A stretch of DNA of 30,856 nucleotides from NCBI GenBank assembly GCA_036395835.1, contig DASWCW010000229.1:1-30856 (forward strand), given 5' to 3'. Each line of letters opens with the position of its first letter. The stretch's first letter is position 1. The position numbers were made by a program, and so were the translations under genes. Below are positions 16,214 through 25,609 of the stretch, in pieces. The stretch is from AP-16 sp036395835 (GTDB lineage: Bacteria > Pseudomonadota > Alphaproteobacteria > Rhizobiales > Xanthobacteraceae). Below the pieces are notes generated by a model, which was given only the letters and a program-made list of their open reading frames with translations, had not been told where the DNA came from and did not search any database.

Positions 16214-17382
16214 CGGGGGTGAATCTCGACGCCGCCATCGTCGGCATCGGCAGCAGCGCATTCGGGCGCGGCCTCCCGGACAGTCAGCTCCGGCTTGCCG
16301 CAGTGGCGTTCAGGAATGCGCTTTCCGATTCCGGGCTCCAGCGCCGCGATGTCGACGGCCTGTCGATCCATCTCGGCTGGCCGCTCGGGCCGGACTACGA
16401 CCGGATCGCCGAGGGCTTCGGCCTCGATATCCGCTACGTGAATCAATCCTGGCTGCACGGGCGCTTCGTCACCAACGCGCTCCAGCATGCCGCACTGGCG
16501 GTGTCCGCGGGCCTCGCCGACGTCGTCGCTTGCGTGACCGCCGTCAGCTTCACCCGCGAGCGCGGCTTCCTGGGCGGTCCCGGCGACATCGAGGGAAACC
16601 GCGAGGAGGGCGGCACCCACGGCGAGGCGCCGCCCTATGGTCTCACCGCGCCGGCGGGCGGTGCCGCGATCGCCATGCAGCGTTACATGCACGTCCACGG
16701 CGCGACCAGCGCTCAGCTTGCAGCCGTGCCGATCGCGATGCGCAACCACGCCCGAAAAAATCCGCGGGCGATCATGCGGGAGCCGCTCACGCTGGCCACA
16801 CATCAATCATCGCGGATGGTGGCCGATCCGCTGCGCCTGTTCGATTGTTGCCTGATCAGCGACGGCGCGGCAGTGGTGCTGATCGCGCGCGGCGACCGCG
16901 CACGTGACTTGCGTCAAAAGCCGGTGCGCATCGTCGGCATGCAGGGGACCCGCGCCGGCCGCGACGAGTTCATCTTTGCGCCGCGCGCGCTCGGCATCAA
17001 TCAGCAGTCCGCCCGCCGCGCTGCGGCCCGGCCGGTCGACCTCGAAGCGTTCGCGCAGGCGGGCGTCGCGCGCGAAGACGTGCAGGGCTTCTACACCTAT
17101 GATGCGTTCTCGCCGCTCGTCTTGTTCGCGCTCGAACGGTTCGGCTATTGCGGGCCGGGCGAGGCGGCGGCCTGGGTGCAGGACGGACGCATCGAACTCG
17201 GCGGCACGCTGCCGATCAACACCTCGGGCGGGCTCTTGTCGGAAGCCCATGTGGCCGGATGGAACTCGATTTGCGAAATGGTCAGACAGCTGCGAGGCGA
17301 GGCGGGAGCGAGCCAGATCGCCGGTGCCAAAGTGCTGCAATGGGGCACGGCGTGGGGCGATTGCGTCATCCTGACGGCGTGA
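16210..17382 (+). CDS. Thiolase-like protein (SCP-x/Ltp2-like), second copy
   Basis: This second thiolase-like protein (390 residues) has the same layout as the first: DAAIVGIGSSAFGRG at the start, YDAFSPLVLFALERFGYCG and NTSGGLLSEAHVAGW near the end. Again the classical Cys nucleophile is missing; WLHGRFVTN occupies that place, and GRF is shared with the first copy. GTG at 16210 overlaps the dehydrogenase stop as GTGA, like other junctions in this operon; GTG at 16219 is an in-frame alternative. The DUF35 partner follows after 10 bases. The copies differ a good deal in sequence, so they probably act on different intermediates and are not recent duplicates. Confidence 0.87.
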   Translation: MTGVNLDAAIVGIGSSAFGRGLPDSQLRLAAVAFRNALSDSGLQRRDVDGLSIHLGWPLGPDYDRIAEGFGLDIRYVNQSWLHGRFVTNALQHAALAVSAGLADVVACVTAVSFTRERGFLGGPGDIEGNREEGGTHGEAPPYGLTAPAGGAAIAMQRYMHVHGATSAQLAAVPIAMRNHARKNPRAIMREPLTLATHQSSRMVADPLRLFDCCLISDGAAVVLIARGDRARDLRQKPVRIVGMQGTRAGRDEFIFAPRALGINQQSARRAAARPVDLEAFAQAGVAREDVQGFYTYDAFSPLVLFALERFGYCGPGEAAAWVQDGRIELGGTLPINTSGGLLSEAHVAGWNSICEMVRQLRGEAGASQIAGAKVLQWGTAWGDCVILTA

Positions 17383-17392
17383 GGAGGCCGCA

Positions 17393-17806
17393 GTGAGCGC
17401 TTACGAAAAGCCGCGCCCGCGCATCGGACCGGACAATGTGCCGTTCTGGCAGGGCTGCCGCGCGCATCGGCTCATGCTGCCGACTTGCCGGGCATGCGGC
17501 ACACCGCATTTGCCGCCCGGGCCAGTCTGTCCGTTCTGCTTCTCCGATGAGATCGCGTGGCAGGCAGCATCGGGGCGCGGACGAATCAGCACCTGGACGA
17601 TCGTCCACAAGGCGTGGTTCCCGGCATTCAAGGACGAAACGCCGTATAACGTCGTGCAGGTCGAGCTCGATGAGGGACCGCGGCTCACCTCGCACATCGT
17701 CGGCGCCGGCGAGCAGAAACTTCAGATCGGTCGGCGAGTCGAGGTCGTGTTCACCGATGTCGACGAGGAACTGACCCTGCACGGTTTTCGCCTCGTGGAG
17801 GCATGA
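17393..17806 (+). CDS. DUF35 zinc-ribbon/OB-fold protein, partner of the second thiolase-like protein
   Basis: This 137-residue protein has zinc-ribbon cysteines 32, 35, 46 and 49 and a C-terminal OB-fold (ELTLHGFRLVEA). GAGGAGG lies 5 bases before the GTG start. It is the last gene of the + strand operon and ends only 4 bases from the stop of the convergent SMP-30-type gene, with no room for a terminator between them. By position it forms a complex with the second thiolase-like protein. The N-terminal DNVPFWQGCRAHRLMLP matches the family. Confidence 0.9.
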   Translation: MSAYEKPRPRIGPDNVPFWQGCRAHRLMLPTCRACGTPHLPPGPVCPFCFSDEIAWQAASGRGRISTWTIVHKAWFPAFKDETPYNVVQVELDEGPRLTSHIVGAGEQKLQIGRRVEVVFTDVDEELTLHGFRLVEA

Positions 17807-17810
17807 GGTC

Positions 17811-18680
17811 TTAGCCGGAGTACAGCGGCTCCGGCAGACCCCTGACGCCGACATCGAGCGCCAGCAGGCCTCCGGCGTACGCCTCGGCCGCGAGCTTGTC
17901 GGGCGCGAGACGGAACCGCGCTGTCGTCACATAGAGCATCCCAAGATCGGTGCCTCCGAACGCGCAGGCCGTCGGCCGGCTGACCGGCAGCGGCACCGTT
18001 CGGTCGACCCGCCCGTCCGGCGCATAACGGATCACGCAACCGGCGCCGAACACTGCGTTCCATACGAAGCCTTCGGCATCCACCGACGAGCCGTCGGGTA
18101 CCCCGGGGCGGTCGCCCATGGTGGCGAACACGCGACGCGGGCCGATCGCGCCGTCGGCGAGATCGAAGTCGTAGACGAAGATGGTCTTCACGTGACTGTC
18201 GGCGAAATACATTTTTGTATCGTCCGGGCTCCAGCACACCCCGTTCGCGACCCAGATGTTGTCGTCGACCGCGTCTAGATGCCCCCGCTCGAGCCGATAG
18301 AGCCGGCCGCTCGCGGCCGCCATCGTCTTGCTCATCGAGCCGACCCAGAATCTTCCGCGCCGGTCGCAGCGGCCGTCGTTGAGGATGTTGACCGCGCCGC
18401 CGGCCTCGGGATCGTCGATGCGCTCTAACCTTCCGCTCGCCGGATCGTAATGAGCGAGGCCGCCGCGCGCGGCGATCAGCATTCCTCCACCCAGGCATGG
18501 TGCAAACGAGCCGAGCTTTTCCGGCGGTGTCCAGGTCTGCAGCTCGCCGCTCGCGGGGTCCAGGCGATGCATGGCGGGCTTGAATGCATCGATCCAATAG
18601 AGCGCCCGTTCGACGGGATGCCAGCGCGGAACCTCGCCAAGGACATCTTGGGTATGCGCGACGCAGCCTATGTCCGGCAT
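17811..18680 (-). CDS. SMP-30/gluconolactonase-family hydrolase
   Basis: This 289-residue six-bladed beta-propeller protein would hydrolyse a lactone. Metal-site segments of the family are present: Glu in LGEVPRW (usually GEGPxW), Asn in ANGVCWSPDD, and Asp in VPDGSSVDAEGFVW. Tyrosine/tryptophan-rich blades such as GRFWVGSMSKTM lie between. The ATG at 18680 is chosen because GGAG stands 5 bases upstream and the family alignment begins there. An ATG at 18704, overlapping the acyl-CoA synthetase stop as ATGA, is a possible alternative. It is the last gene of the Liv/acyl-CoA synthetase operon, suggesting a lactone intermediate in the pathway. Confidence 0.87.
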   Translation of the reverse strand: MPDIGCVAHTQDVLGEVPRWHPVERALYWIDAFKPAMHRLDPASGELQTWTPPEKLGSFAPCLGGGMLIAARGGLAHYDPASGRLERIDDPEAGGAVNILNDGRCDRRGRFWVGSMSKTMAAASGRLYRLERGHLDAVDDNIWVANGVCWSPDDTKMYFADSHVKTIFVYDFDLADGAIGPRRVFATMGDRPGVPDGSSVDAEGFVWNAVFGAGCVIRYAPDGRVDRTVPLPVSRPTACAFGGTDLGMLYVTTARFRLAPDKLAAEAYAGGLLALDVGVRGLPEPLYSG

Positions 18681-18700
18681 CCCGTCTCCGCCGATCGGTC

Positions 18701-20290
18701 TCATGCCTCGCGGGTGAAGAACTCCGCCAGACGGTTCTTCTGCAGCTTGCCGGTCACGGTGAGCGGCAATTCCGCTTCGCGAACGAACTTCATCAGGCGG
18801 GGAATCTTGTAAGCCGCAAGCGCGCGCCGGCAATGCGCCAGAAGCTCGGCTTCCTCGACGCTCTGCCCCGATTCGCACACGATGAGCGCCGCGATCACCT
18901 CGTCGCGCCGCGGATCGGGAATTCCGGTCACGCAGGCGAACTTCACGGCCGGATGCGCCATCAGTATCTCTTCGACCTCGATCGGAGCGACATTGATGCC
19001 GCCGGTCTTGATCATTTCCTTGATGCGACCGCGGAAATACAAGCGCCCTTCCGCGTCCAGGAGACCGAGATCGCCGGTGATGAAATAGCCGTTCGCATCG
19101 AATGCGGCGCGATTTCTTGCCGCATCCTTATAATAGCCCGTCGTCACGTAACCCTTGACGCGAATCTCGCCGACTTCACCCTGCGGGAGCACATTGCCGG
19201 TTTCGGGATCCACGATGCGGACATCGAAACCGGGCAGCGGACGCCCGACGCTGGCGAACCGGATTTCCAGCGGCTCGGCTGCGTCGGTGACGGCGCAGTT
19301 CCCGTAGGTCTCGGTCAGGCCGTAAATATTGCAGACGTCACGGGCGCCGAGGTCGACGACGCGCCTGATCTGCTCGGGCGTGCCCACGGTGCCGCCTGAG
19401 CGCAGGCTCGACAGATCATGCGCCTGCCGGTCGGGATGCTCGCTGAGCGCCTGCACCATGTTCGGGGTCGCGTAGAACAGCGTGCAGCGCTCCGCGTCGA
19501 TGATGCGCAGCGCTTCCCCCGCCTCGAAGCTTTCCTGCAGCACCATGCAGCCGCCGTGGGTCAGCACATTGAACAAGGCGTTCTCGCACCCGAGCCCCCA
19601 AAACAGCGAGACCGCGAGCCACAGCCGGTCGCGCTCGGTGACGTGCATGCGCTCGCCGATGTGCCACATGTTCTCGATCAGCCCATAATGCTGAAGCTGC
19701 ACGCCTTTCGGCGTTGAAGTCGAGCCAGAGGTGTAGAGCAGATATGCCAGATCCTCGGGATCGACGGCGCCCATGACGCGGTCGATTTCGATGTCGGATA
19801 TCGTTCTGCCGCGCGCGTACACGTCGTCGAACGAAATGGAATCGCGATAGGGGCGTGCGCCCACATGAATGATGCGCTCGAGCCTGGGCATCGATTTCGT
19901 CAGCGGCTCGAGCTCTCCCAGCATCGCGAAATAGTCGCACTTGAGAAAATGGTCGCTGGCGATCAGCGTGGCAGCGTCGGAATGTGCGAGAACATAGCCG
20001 AGCTCGCGGCTCGTGACCCAGGTATTGACCGCGACCATCACGCAGCCGAGCGCGCAGATCGCAAGGTCCGCGATGATCCACTCGGGCTTGTTGCCCATCA
20101 GGATCGCGACGTGATCGCGCGGGCGGACGCCGAGTGCGTGCAGTCCTTTGGCGAAGGCACGGAGTTCCCGGCGCAACGCCGAATAGGTCCAGTGCCGCCC
20201 GTCTCCGACCAATGCCTCCCGCTGCGAAAAACGCCCCGCCAGCTCGTCGAGCAGGCTCGGGATGGTGCGGCTGGACGGCATTGCCGACAT
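18701..20290 (-). CDS. AMP-forming acyl-CoA synthetase (ANL superfamily)
   Basis: This 529-residue enzyme would activate a carboxylic acid to its CoA thioester using ATP. The ANL core motifs are complete: YTSGSTSTPKG (residues 186-196), IYGLTETYG, the ITGDLG motif, the hinge RIKEMIKTGGINVAP, and the adenylation lysine K515 in LTVTGKLQK. The ligand pocket does not reveal the acid. It lies 27 bases after livF and probably shares its transcript, which suggests that the imported compound is its substrate. A second ATG lies 9 bases downstream; the first is kept, with GGAGAAG 11 bases upstream. Confidence 0.93.
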   Translation of the reverse strand: MSAMPSSRTIPSLLDELAGRFSQREALVGDGRHWTYSALRRELRAFAKGLHALGVRPRDHVAILMGNKPEWIIADLAICALGCVMVAVNTWVTSRELGYVLAHSDAATLIASDHFLKCDYFAMLGELEPLTKSMPRLERIIHVGARPYRDSISFDDVYARGRTISDIEIDRVMGAVDPEDLAYLLYTSGSTSTPKGVQLQHYGLIENMWHIGERMHVTERDRLWLAVSLFWGLGCENALFNVLTHGGCMVLQESFEAGEALRIIDAERCTLFYATPNMVQALSEHPDRQAHDLSSLRSGGTVGTPEQIRRVVDLGARDVCNIYGLTETYGNCAVTDAAEPLEIRFASVGRPLPGFDVRIVDPETGNVLPQGEVGEIRVKGYVTTGYYKDAARNRAAFDANGYFITGDLGLLDAEGRLYFRGRIKEMIKTGGINVAPIEVEEILMAHPAVKFACVTGIPDPRRDEVIAALIVCESGQSVEEAELLAHCRRALAAYKIPRLMKFVREAELPLTVTGKLQKNRLAEFFTREA

Positions 20291-20317
20291 GTGGAGTTCG
20301 CTTCTCCGTTTTGGTTA

Positions 20318-21008
<691 letters not shown>

Positions 21009-21022
<14 letters not shown>

Positions 21023-22796
21023 GGATCGCCGCCCATTTCTTGCCGAGATACGCCTCGATGACGCTTTCCTCGTTTGTGATGTCGCTCGGCTTGCCGACGG
21101 CGAGGATGCGGCCGTGATCGAGCACGATCAAACGCTCGGCAAGGCGAACCATGGCCCGCATCGTATGCTCGATGATCACCACGGTGGTGCCGCCCTCGGC
21201 GAGCGAACGAATGACGGCGAGCATGTCCTCGATCTCCCGGGCGGCGAGACCGGCGAGCGGCTCGTCGAGCAGCAGCAGCCGCGGGCGGCCGGCGAGCGCG
21301 CGCGCGAGCTCCATCAGCCGCAGCTCCTTGTTGGTCAGCGCGCCGGCGATCGCGTCGGCCCGCGCGAGCAACCCTACTTGCGCCAGCGCCGCGCCGGCGG
21401 CGGCGCCGGCTTCGGCGTCGGTTCGCGTCGCCACATAGCTCCCGACCGTCACGTTCTGCAGCACCGAGAGCCGCGCGAAGGCGCGCACCACCTGGAACGT
21501 GCGCCCGACCCCGAGGCGACAGATCCGGTTCGGCTTGAGCCCGACGATGTGCTGACCCGCGAACCGGATCTCGCCGGAATCGGGCGGCAGAAACCCGTTG
21601 AGCAGATTGAACAGCGTCGTCTTGCCGGCGCCGTTCGGCCCGATGATGCCGAGGATCTCGCCCGAATGCACCTCGAAGCTCGCGTCGGCAACGGCGCGCA
21701 ATCCGCCGAAGGATTTGCAAAGCCCGCTCACCGCCAGCAGCGGCGCGTGGTCGGCGCTTCGGATCGGCGCGTCGATGGCAGGGATGCCCACGGCCGCCGC
21801 TGCCGCTGCCGGCGCAGGCTCCGCGCCCACCCGCGGCGCGCGGGTGCGAACCAGCCGGTCGCGGACGCGCCAAAAAATGCCCTCGGGGGCGAGCAGCACC
21901 ACCAGGATGATGGCGCCGCCGTAGACGACGCCCTGGATTCCGGGGATCACGTTGCCCAGCTGGGCTTGCAGCGTCTCGCTCAGCGGGATGAGCACGGCCG
22001 CGCCGATCACCGGGCCCCATAAGGTGCCGACCCCGCCGAACAGCGCCACGACCAGCGCCTGGGCCGACACCAGCATCCCGAACACGCTGTCCGGGGTCAC
22101 GACCAGGAGAACCACCGCGTAGAGGCCGCCCGCGGCCGCGGCGATCGCGCCGCTGAGCATGATGGCGCGCATCTTCCAGGACAGCGTGTCGATGCCGGCG
22201 GCTTCGGCGGCCGGCTCGTTCTGTTTGATCGCGACGAGCGACATGCCGAACCGCGACCGCTCGACCGCGAGCGAGACGAGCAGCGCGGCAACGAGCAACG
22301 CCACCGCGAGCGCCACGTACACCCGATAGTCGGAGAACTGCATGTAGAAGCCCGGCGCCTGGCGCTTCATCGGCAGCGGCACTTCCTGGTAGCCAAGCCA
22401 CTCGAACACGTAGAGCAGCGCCATCGGATAGGCGAGCATGGAGAGCGCGAAATAATGCCCGCGCAGACGAAACGTCGGATACCCGATGACGATCGCGGCT
22501 AGCGCCCCGATGACCATGCCGAGCGGAATGCCGAGCCAAGGCGTGAGGTCGTATCCGGCGAACGCGATGGTGACCGTGTAGGCCCCCAGCCCGAAAAACG
22601 CCGCGTGCCCGAACGACACGAGGCCGGTGTAGCCGCTGAGCAGATTCCACGACAGCCCCATCACCGCCCAGATCGGCACCAGCGTGAGCATGAGAAGGTA
22701 ATAGGAATTGGTGACGAACCAGCCCAAGGCGAGCCACGCCGCGGCCAGCATCGCGATCGCCAGCAGGGAGGGCAGCAGCTTGCGGCGAGCGTGCAT
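21009..22796 (-). CDS. Fused LivM permease - LivG ATPase
   Basis: This 595-residue protein joins two transporter subunits. Residues 1 to about 320 are a LivM-type permease with about nine hydrophobic segments, including GLSWNLLSGYTGLVSFGHAA and LFGGVGTLWGPVIGA. After an Ala/Pro-rich linker, residues from about 350 form a LivG ATPase with Walker A GPNGAGKT and Walker B LLLLDEPLAGL, ending EAYLGKKW. The ABC signature is non-canonical, LTNKELRLMELARAL in place of LSGGQ, as is common in LivG relatives. Such fusions are known in alphaproteobacteria. It lies one base after livH and overlaps livF. Confidence 0.94.
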
Positions 22797-22797
22797 T

Positions 22798-23760
22798 TCA
22801 GATGCGCTCCGCGGCGCGGCCGAACAGGCCCTGCGGTCGCACCAGCACGATCAGCAGAAAGACCGCGAAGATCGCGGCGTTCTGCAGTTGCACCGGGAGC
22901 ACCAGGGTGGAGAGCTGCTGCACCAGCCCGATCGTCATTCCGCCCCAGAACGCGCCGAGGATGCTGCCCATTCCGCCGAGCACGACGCCCGCGTACATGA
23001 TGATGACGAAATCGAGCCCGATGTAGGGCTGGAACGGATTGTAGGTCGCGACCAGGCCGCCGGCGATCGCGGTTACGCCGGTGCCGATGCCGAACGCGAT
23101 GCGGTGGGCGCGATCGACGTCGATGCCCATGTAGATCGCGGCTTGGGCATTGTCGGCCGCGGCGCGCAAGGTCTTGCCGAGCCGCGAGTAATTGACGAGC
23201 CAGTAGAGCGCGGCCGCGGCCACGATCGATACCGCGCCGGAAACCATTCGCGCCTTGTTGAGGAACAGCGAAGCCGCCTCGTCGTAGAGCAGCGGGATTT
23301 CCCAGGCCCGCGAGGAGAGCGGCGTGCGCACCAGCTCCGGCGTCGAGCCGAACAGGATCAGCCCGCCGTTCTGCAGCACCAGCGCAACGCCCAGGGTGAG
23401 GATCAATTGCACGTAGTGACCCTCGCCCTCGGTGCCGGCGACGTTGACCCCGGTGACGCGGGAGATGAGAAAGCGATGCAGCGCGTAGCCGACGACGAAC
23501 AACGCCGGTCCCGCGAGCAGCGCGCCGGCATAGGGGCCGACCACGGGCCCGAGCCACGCCAGCACGCCGAAGGAGGTGACGAGATAGAAGGTGAAATACA
23601 TGCCGAGCATCAGAAACTCGCCCTGGGCGAAATTGATGACCCGCATCACGCCGAAGATGATGCCCAGGCCGACGCACATCAGCCCGTAGATCGCCCCGAC
23701 CAGGATCCCGGCGGCGAGCGCTTGGAGAAAAATCTCGAGGAAGGTTCCGAGCGAGCTCAT
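22798..23760 (-). CDS. livH: ABC transporter permease, LivH type
   Basis: This 320-residue integral membrane permease belongs to a branched-chain amino-acid-type importer. It has LVGAIYGLMCVGLGIIFGVM and RVINFAQGEFLMLG near the N-terminus, AADNAQAAIYMGIDVDR in the cytoplasmic coupling loop, and VLGGMGSILGAFWGG near the C-terminus, all family hallmarks. Eight or so hydrophobic spans are visible. It is located one base upstream of livMG and 11 bases after the amidohydrolase gene, inside one operon. The substrate class (amino acid, aromatic or other carboxylate) cannot be read from the permease. Confidence 0.94.
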   Translation of the reverse strand: MSSLGTFLEIFLQALAAGILVGAIYGLMCVGLGIIFGVMRVINFAQGEFLMLGMYFTFYLVTSFGVLAWLGPVVGPYAGALLAGPALFVVGYALHRFLISRVTGVNVAGTEGEGHYVQLILTLGVALVLQNGGLILFGSTPELVRTPLSSRAWEIPLLYDEAASLFLNKARMVSGAVSIVAAAALYWLVNYSRLGKTLRAAADNAQAAIYMGIDVDRAHRIAFGIGTGVTAIAGGLVATYNPFQPYIGLDFVIIMYAGVVLGGMGSILGAFWGGMTIGLVQQLSTLVLPVQLQNAAIFAVFLLIVLVRPQGLFGRAAERI

Positions 23761-23771
23761 GTTCCGCGGGC

Positions 23772-24827
23772 TCAGGAACCGAGCTCGAGCCGGTAGAACC
23801 GCGCCGCGGTGCGGCTGAACAGATCCGCCTTCTCGGCCGCGCCGGCCGCGCGCGTCAAATGCTTGCAGGCGTTCCAGAATGCCGCGTAGCCGTAGGAGCC
23901 CTTGTCGACCGGGAAGTTGCTCTCGAACATGCAGCGGGCGGTGCCGAAGCTTTCGATGCAGGTCTCGAAATACGGGCGCCAGGCATGCGCCAATGCTTCG
24001 GAGGCAAGCGGGCGCGAATGCTGATGAAAATCGAAGCCGCCGATCCGCATCCCGAGCCCGCCGAGCTTCACGCTGACGTTCGCGCACTGGGCGAGCGCCC
24101 GGATGGAGCCGGCCCAGCGCGCGAACACTTCCTGCCGCTCTTGCGCATAGCGTCCTATTCCGAGCGGGCCGCCGACGTGATCGAGCACGATCCGCGTGTC
24201 GGGAAATTCTTGCGCGAGCGCCTTAAGCTCGTCGATCTGCGGATGATAGAGCCAGGCATCGAAGCAAAGGCCGAGCGGCGCGAGCCGCGCGAAGCCTTCG
24301 CGAAAGCCGCGGTCGGCCAGCAGACCCGGCGGCGGCCGGTAGCTCGGGTTCATGATGGACGCGTCGGCATCCCAGGCGCTGATGTGGCGAATGCCCCGGA
24401 AGCGGCCGCCCGCGACGCGCACATGCGCCTCGAGCACGTCCTCGACCCGCGCCCCGAGCCGCAGGTCGGCATGGCCGACGATGCCGGCGCAAATCCGAGT
24501 TTTGCCATAGCGGCCGCCGGCGCTCATCGCCGCCACGCCATTGACGAACTCGGTCTCGCCGAGCGGCCGTAATTCTTCCGGCCCGTCGCGGCGATACATG
24601 GACCGGCACTGCACGAACACGCTGGCGAGGATGTTGTGGCCGCTGTTCGCGTCGGCCAAAAACTCCTCCAGCAGATAGCGCCAGCCCGGCCGGTCCCACA
24701 AGTGATGGTGGGGATCGACGATCGGCAGCTCCGGCTCGAGAATCTCCTCGCGCCATTGCGCGAGCCAATCCTCGCGGATCGGCAGGTTCGAGCTTTGCTG
24801 GGCGGCCGGAGCGGGGAGGGGGCTCAT
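23772..24827 (-). CDS. TIM-barrel amidohydrolase-family (lactonase-like) protein
   Basis: This 351-residue Amidohydro_2-type protein is of the group that includes 2-pyrone-4,6-dicarboxylate lactonase and sugar lactonases. It has VDPHHHLWD (residues 37-45, the metal HxH), a later IVLDHVGGPLG, and MFESNFPVDKGSYG with the terminal Asp of the metal site. It would open a lactone or remove a carboxyl group from an aromatic-type acid. It is the first gene of the operon that continues with livH, livMG, livF and the acyl-CoA synthetase. No clear ribosome site precedes the ATG at 24827, so a start slightly downstream is possible, but the HxH region must be included. Confidence 0.88.
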   Translation of the reverse strand: MSPLPAPAAQQSSNLPIREDWLAQWREEILEPELPIVDPHHHLWDRPGWRYLLEEFLADANSGHNILASVFVQCRSMYRRDGPEELRPLGETEFVNGVAAMSAGGRYGKTRICAGIVGHADLRLGARVEDVLEAHVRVAGGRFRGIRHISAWDADASIMNPSYRPPPGLLADRGFREGFARLAPLGLCFDAWLYHPQIDELKALAQEFPDTRIVLDHVGGPLGIGRYAQERQEVFARWAGSIRALAQCANVSVKLGGLGMRIGGFDFHQHSRPLASEALAHAWRPYFETCIESFGTARCMFESNFPVDKGSYGYAAFWNACKHLTRAAGAAEKADLFSRTAARFYRLELGS

Positions 24828-24889
24828 GGGCTGGATCGAACTCGATGCGCCGAGGTGGATTGCTTGTTGTCGCTTGCGGGGCGGCGGGC

Positions 24890-24918
24890 TTGCAAGCGGC
24901 TCGATGCCGTCTTATATA
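24890..24918 (+). promoter_or_regulatory. Putative promoter of the tetR-exporter operon
   Basis: TTGCAA at 24890-24895 and TATATA at 24913-24918 are separated by 17 bases, close to a sigma-70 consensus. The operator palindrome follows immediately and would cover the transcription start, fitting autorepression. Confidence 0.6.
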
Positions 24919-24936
24919 TGACTGACTAGTCAGTCA
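24919..24936. promoter_or_regulatory. Perfect 18-bp palindromic operator for the TetR-family regulator
   Basis: TGACTGACTAGTCAGTCA is a perfect inverted repeat located between the -10-like TATATA and the tetR start, 10 bases before the ATG. Half-site length and position fit a TetR-family dimer repressing its own operon. It also lies 91 bases upstream of the divergent amidohydrolase start, so a role there is possible but unsupported. Confidence 0.8.
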
Positions 24937-24946
24937 GCGGCCGAAC

Positions 24947-25609
24947 ATGACGAAGGCGCTCAAGGTACGGCCCAGGCCGGAAGCCTCCGGCCCGAGCAAG
25001 CGCGCCGGCGGGCGCGCGGAAAAAAGCGCGGCGCGGCGCGAGGCGATCCTTTCCGCGGCGCTCGACGAATTCGCCGCGCAAGGGTTCGCGGCGACCCGGC
25101 TCGACGACGTGGCGCGGCGCGCCGGCGTCGCCAAGGGCACCATCTATCTGCATTTCCGCGACAAGGAGGCGCTGTTCCAGGATCTCGTGCGCTCGGTGCT
25201 CAGCCCGCTGGTCGGAATGCTGGAGACGATCGCGCAGACCGACGCGCCGCTGCGGGCGCTCGCCGAGCGCATCGTCGACGTCTTCGTCGACGAGATCTAC
25301 AGCACCCGCCGCAAGGACGTGATCCGGCTCATCATCACCGAAGGCCCGCGGTTCCCCCACCTTGCCGAGTTCTACTATCGCGAGGTGCTCTCGCGCGTGA
25401 TCCAGGCCATTCGGGGGCTATTGCGGCACGCGCTCGAGCGCGGCGAGCTCGAGAACGAGGCCATTCTCCGCTTCCCGCAGCTCCTCGTCGCGCCCGGCCT
25501 GGTCGCCATCATCTGGAGCGGGTTGTTCGATCGATTCGAGCCGCTCGACGTGCGCGCGCTGATGCACGCCCATCTCGACCTGCTGTTCAAAGAGGGCGGC
25601 GCGCGATGA
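24947..25609 (+). CDS. TetR-family transcriptional regulator
   Basis: This 220-residue regulator has an N-terminal helix-turn-helix region at about residues 28-75: EAILSAALDEFAAQGFAATR, then DDVARRAGVAKGTIYLHFRD. A basic tail of about 27 residues precedes it. The helical C-terminal ligand-binding domain is variable and gives no ligand. The gene is the first of a four-gene operon with overlapping junctions (ATGA, GTGA, ATGA) encoding an exporter. With the palindrome just upstream, it most likely represses the operon and is released by a compound that the exporter removes. Confidence 0.92.
   Translation: MTKALKVRPRPEASGPSKRAGGRAEKSAARREAILSAALDEFAAQGFAATRLDDVARRAGVAKGTIYLHFRDKEALFQDLVRSVLSPLVGMLETIAQTDAPLRALAERIVDVFVDEIYSTRRKDVIRLIITEGPRFPHLAEFYYREVLSRVIQAIRGLLRHALERGELENEAILRFPQLLVAPGLVAIIWSGLFDRFEPLDVRALMHAHLDLLFKEGGAR

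Noticed and set aside
13639..17806. Simple recent tandem duplication of the thiolase/DUF35 pair
   Set aside because: The two thiolase-like and the two DUF35 proteins share motifs but differ along most of their length, so any duplication is old or the pairs were acquired separately.
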